Shown one piece after another: positions 63,267-64,000 of a stretch of DNA of 64,000 bases. This DNA comes from Sipunculus nudus (taxonomy: Eukaryota > Annelida > Sipuncula > Golfingiida > Sipunculidae). How positions within the stretch are numbered: position 1 is the stretch's first letter; every line of letters begins with the position of its first letter. The DNA is taken from the NCBI GenBank assembly GCA_026874595.1, contig CM049317.1, positions 47,640,401 through 47,704,400 on the forward strand, read 5' to 3'. The position numbers and the translations under genes are program-made. The notes under the pieces are model-generated. The model did no database searches, was not told where the DNA came from, and was given only the letters and a program-made list of their open reading frames with translations.

Positions 63267-64000
63267 TTACTGAGGATTTTTTTTGTTCTCGAGGGTTATA
63301 TGTTATAGTAATATAGGTTTATCCAGTTTTATCCAAGTTTCTATATTTACAGATCAAACTTGCATTTACATTGTATTAATTTGCGTATGGTGCTGTGCGA
63401 AAAATCAGTCGTGTTGAAAGTTTGTAATATATAATATTTTTTAGTTTATTTATATTATATGCTAGTCATATTGTTTATACATATACATTTCCTAGATTGC
63501 AAGATAAATATGTGAATAAATTGACCTTGTAAATATACTGTTTCTGTGTTATATTTAACATTTTGTATCTGTACGAAGCGGTCTTTTATCTGTGTTTTGC
63601 ATGGGCAACCAGGTGATGAGCTATATATTTACATAACCATGGACGTGTGCATGCGTATGAGTTAAGGTGTTTGTGTATATGTGTGTGTGAGAGAGAGAGA
63701 CCTGGGGGGGGGGGTACATAGTCCATATAGAGCCGAATACGTGATCACAGAAAGGGGGGGGGGGGGGCAGCACTATGGAGTAGGCAAACAAGCTTTTAGG
63801 GAATGCAATAATTAACTTTATTTACATAACTCTCGCATGCAAAAATAAAACCGTGCGAGAAGCGAATTCCTGAACTGCTAAGTGTATATTATTCTTTATT
63901 CAAGACTATTTAGGCCGGGGAAGAGGATGCACGCATCCCCCCCTTCTTATCCGCCACTGATATAATAGTTTATAGGGTCCATTTAAGATATTGAAACTCA

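Larger units (their letters stand above)
61984..64000. other. 3' flank of the homeobox gene
   Basis: AT-rich. AATAAA signals lie at 62106 and 62460. Long (TA)n runs lie at 62769-62816 and 63203-63265. A pogo-type tip lies at 62819. Near 63960 'cttatccgccactg' is a hAT-type terminus. Poly(G) tracts lie near 63705 and 63755. No further gene is supported. Confidence 0.5.

Overview
The window is eukaryotic and AT-rich. It has spliced genes with GT-AG introns, long (TA)n and (AAT)n microsatellites, tRNA-derived SINEs, a Mag/Steamer-type and a Gmr1-type Ty3/gypsy LTR retrotransposon, and pogo/Tigger-type and other DNA-transposon remnants. A Bar-related homeobox gene and this repeat mix suggest a lophotrochozoan, most likely a mollusc and possibly a bivalve. 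That assignment is inference; no species can be named from the sequence alone. Nothing prokaryotic or plasmid-like is present.

Two genes are well supported, both on the + strand. (1) A three-exon gene at 15853-35016 encodes a predicted 641-residue protein. It has a short Thr-rich N-terminus without a signal peptide, one membrane segment, a basic and cysteine-bearing juxtamembrane stretch, and a long disordered tail with repeated tyrosine motifs (YDTP, YDVA, YDVI, YDTL) and a proline-rich SH3-type site. This is the layout of vertebrate transmembrane adaptor proteins (LAT, PAG, LAX type) combined with a Cas-like YDxP tail. Intron 1 is about 16 kb and holds a complete retrotransposon, a 28-bp minisatellite and a SINE. 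(2) A four-exon homeobox gene at 57405-61983 encodes a 241-residue ANTP-class NK-like (Bar-related, probably Bari-type) homeodomain protein with an eh1-like repressor motif. Two introns fall inside the homeodomain.

Layout: 1-2760 is a ~280-bp satellite-like array interrupted by a SINE. 2761-12841 is AT-rich intergenic DNA with a pogo-type MITE (3518-3711), one or two weak candidate exons on the - strand, a ~230-bp direct repeat and a SINE. 12842-13691 is a solo LTR. 15853-35016 is the adaptor-like gene, with the Mag/Steamer-type element at 21062-25720 (5-bp target duplication, LTRs differing at four positions). 39381-47305 is a stacked mobile-element block: a TA repeat, a 1.2-kb Tigger-like element, then a complete but decayed Gmr1-type element on the - strand with pol order PR-INT-RT-RNaseH and a SCAN-like gag. 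48274-48560 is a SINE of the same family as the one at 1136-1382. 51002-51861 is a second solo LTR of the Gmr1-like family. 57405-61983 is the homeobox gene, followed by AT-rich 3' flank.

The two host genes show no operon-like link. Nearly every other long reading frame is a shadow of repeats or of the retrotransposon genes. No rRNA genes, free-standing tRNA genes or CRISPR arrays were seen.
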